Assembly: GCA_024860865.1 (NCBI GenBank)
Contig: JACRDV010000049.1
Span: forward strand, 1 to 15,741
Length of the DNA stretch: 15,741 nt
From: Methanobacteriota archaeon
GTDB taxonomy: Archaea; JACRDV01
Direction of reading: 5' to 3'
Shown one piece after another: positions 14,816 through 15,741 of the stretch. The translations under genes and the position numbers were made by a program. Numbering within the stretch: the first letter of the stretch is position 1; the number at the start of each line of letters is the position of its first letter. The notes below the pieces were generated by a model. That model saw only the letters and a list, made by a program, of their open reading frames with translations, made no database searches and was not told the DNA's origin.

Positions 14816-15215
14816 CTATTTCTACTGTTCCCTCGGTAGCATTCACCCTCACAAAATTATTTGTTTTAATTACTTCAACTGGATTTTGGTCAAGCTTATC
14901 TATTAATGGAATGTTTGATATAATTGCTCCAATTGCAACTATTGGTTCAGCTTCATAATTAATTATTGCTTTAGGAGCGGTTCCAATTTTTTTCATTTGA
15001 AATAGGACATATGAACCTACAGTTGATCCTTTGCCGAATGGGAACACTATGATTTTGTTTGTTATATTTTTGTTTTTAAGCTCATGCGTTCTTTCTATTA
15101 TTGTCCCCGTTTTGGGGTCGACACTTCCTAGAAACGAGATTGGCTTTGATGTAACCAGCGCATGGCCTTCAGCAGTTCCCTTTGAAATACATCTGCCTCT
15201 AAGAATAACTTTCAT
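14808..15215 (-). CDS. Phosphomevalonate dehydratase small subunit (AcnX swivel domain, DUF126)
   Basis: 135 residues. A swivelling beta/alpha domain with [13 protein letters not shown] (58-70), the conserved Gly/Ser loop of DUF126, and [15 protein letters not shown] near the N-terminus. Together with the large subunit it dehydrates mevalonate 5-phosphate to trans-anhydromevalonate 5-phosphate in the archaeal mevalonate pathway leading to isoprenoid lipids. Start ATG 15215 overlaps the large-subunit stop as ATGA. An in-frame start at 15248 would add 11 residues lying inside the large-subunit gene and is less likely. Other AcnX-family activities (hydroxyproline catabolism) exist in bacteria, but the archaeal setting and separate subunits favour the dehydratase. 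Confidence 0.83.
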   Translation of the reverse strand: MKVILRGRCISKGTAEGHALVTSKPISFLGSVDPKTGTIIERTHELKNKNITNKIIVFPFGKGSTVGSYVLFQMKKIGTAPKAIINYEAEPIVAIGAIISNIPLIDKLDQNPVEVIKTNNFVRVNATEGTVEIGE

Positions 15216-15741
15216 TTGAATCCCCCGTTTAATGCTACTTGAAGGCAATTAGATGTTGATACGAATGCCACGTCGGTTTTGCAAAGAGAAGGTGCATAGT
15301 GAGCAGCTTTTGCTGAATTTGTAACTATATTTTTGATTCCTAACTCTTCCACAGGTGAAACAATCATACAGGTATCACAAAGGACTTTTCCGCCAGCTTT
15401 TTCGATGACCTCAACCTCATATTTTGCTTTTTCTTTTATAGCTCTTGAAGTGCAAACCCAAAGTTGAGTTTTCACGCGCTTTCCCCTCAGTTCATTTGCA
15501 ATAGCACTTAGTTCTTTTGCCGAGCAGTGAGGACAACCAATTGCTACTAAATCAATATTCTTTGGTCTAGAAGAAGTTAATTTTTCGTATGTTTTATCTA
15601 TTTCAGCTTTACTAACTGTAACTCGCTCGATTTGTTTCTCTTTAAAGATTTTTTTCTCTAATTTAGCTTCCGGTGTTTCACCGAGTACATGGTAAAGCGC
15701 AATAGCTCCCCCGGCTGCAAGTGCAGCGCCTAATGCTTTAT
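15212..15741 (-). CDS. Phosphomevalonate dehydratase large subunit (AcnX catalytic domain, DUF521), 5' part beyond window
   Basis: The frame is open to the right edge; about 175 C-terminal residues are seen, without a start codon. Recognisable pieces are [50 protein letters not shown] and [13 protein letters not shown], which contain the cysteines that hold the iron-sulfur cluster in this aconitase-like family. The protein is the catalytic half of phosphomevalonate dehydratase. The stop overlaps the small-subunit start, and the protease gene follows, giving a three-gene operon read right to left. Confidence 0.88.
   Translation of the reverse strand, partial: KALGAALAAGGAIALYHVLGETPEAKLEKKIFKEKQIERVTVSKAEIDKTYEKLTSSRPKNIDLVAIGCPHCSAKELSAIANELRGKRVKTQLWVCTSRAIKEKAKYEVEVIEKAGGKVLCDTCMIVSPVEELGIKNIVTNSAKAAHYAPSLCKTDVAFVSTSNCLQVALNGGFK

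Noticed and set aside
1-15741. tRNA (including tRNA(Sec)), rRNA, CRISPR array, insertion sequence
   Set aside because: No cloverleaf-like segment, no regularly spaced repeats and no transposase were found by reading both strands of the intergenic regions.

Overview
This 15.7 kb AT-rich window comes from an archaeon. The evidence is an archaeal/eukaryotic-type selenocysteine elongation factor (SelB) and an L-seryl-tRNA(Sec) kinase (PSTK), an AhbD-type heme synthase, the two-subunit phosphomevalonate dehydratase of the archaeal mevalonate route, the CxxxY form of CcmE, and TATA boxes about 25-30 bp upstream of start codons that lack a Shine-Dalgarno site. The lineage cannot be fixed from the sequence. 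Selenocysteine machinery is known from Methanococcales, Methanopyrus and Asgard archaea, but no methanogenesis gene is visible, so an uncultivated lineage is likely.

Left part (1-5000): a 3'-truncated selB on the minus strand; a 46-residue remnant of an ABC-transporter ATPase; a B12-binding-type radical SAM protein of unknown substrate; a DUF4258 toxin / YgiT-type zinc-finger antitoxin pair whose toxin gene carries a one-base frameshift; about 400 bp of non-coding, palindrome-containing sequence; and a minus-strand SAM methyltransferase with a clear leaderless promoter.

Centre (5219-10044): a plus-strand cytochrome c maturation locus, ccmA-ccmB-ccmC followed by ccmD-like-ccmE-ccmF, mostly coupled by stop/start contacts. 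CcmE carries Cys-Pro-Ser-Lys-Tyr instead of the bacterial His motif (the 'system I*' variant). The CcmC homologue has Ser where the first heme-associated His of bacterial CcmC is expected. No ccmG or ccmH is in the window. Just downstream, on the opposite strand, lies ahbD, which makes the heme b that the Ccm proteins would handle.

Right part (10204-15741, mainly minus strand): DUF89 phosphatase, a small coiled-coil protein, pstK and ahbD form a string reading leftwards, with pstK directly abutting ahbD. At the right edge the two phosphomevalonate dehydratase subunits and a zinc-ribbon site-2 protease form a tightly overlapping operon. Between DUF89 and the protease, on the plus strand, is a compact unit with a TATA-like box, a 37-codon ORF interrupted by one in-frame TGA at codon 13, and a hairpin followed by seven T. 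The part after the TGA is an obvious transmembrane helix with no start codon of its own. In a genome encoding SelB and PSTK this is the most interesting unexplained object here, although I see no canonical archaeal SECIS element beside it.
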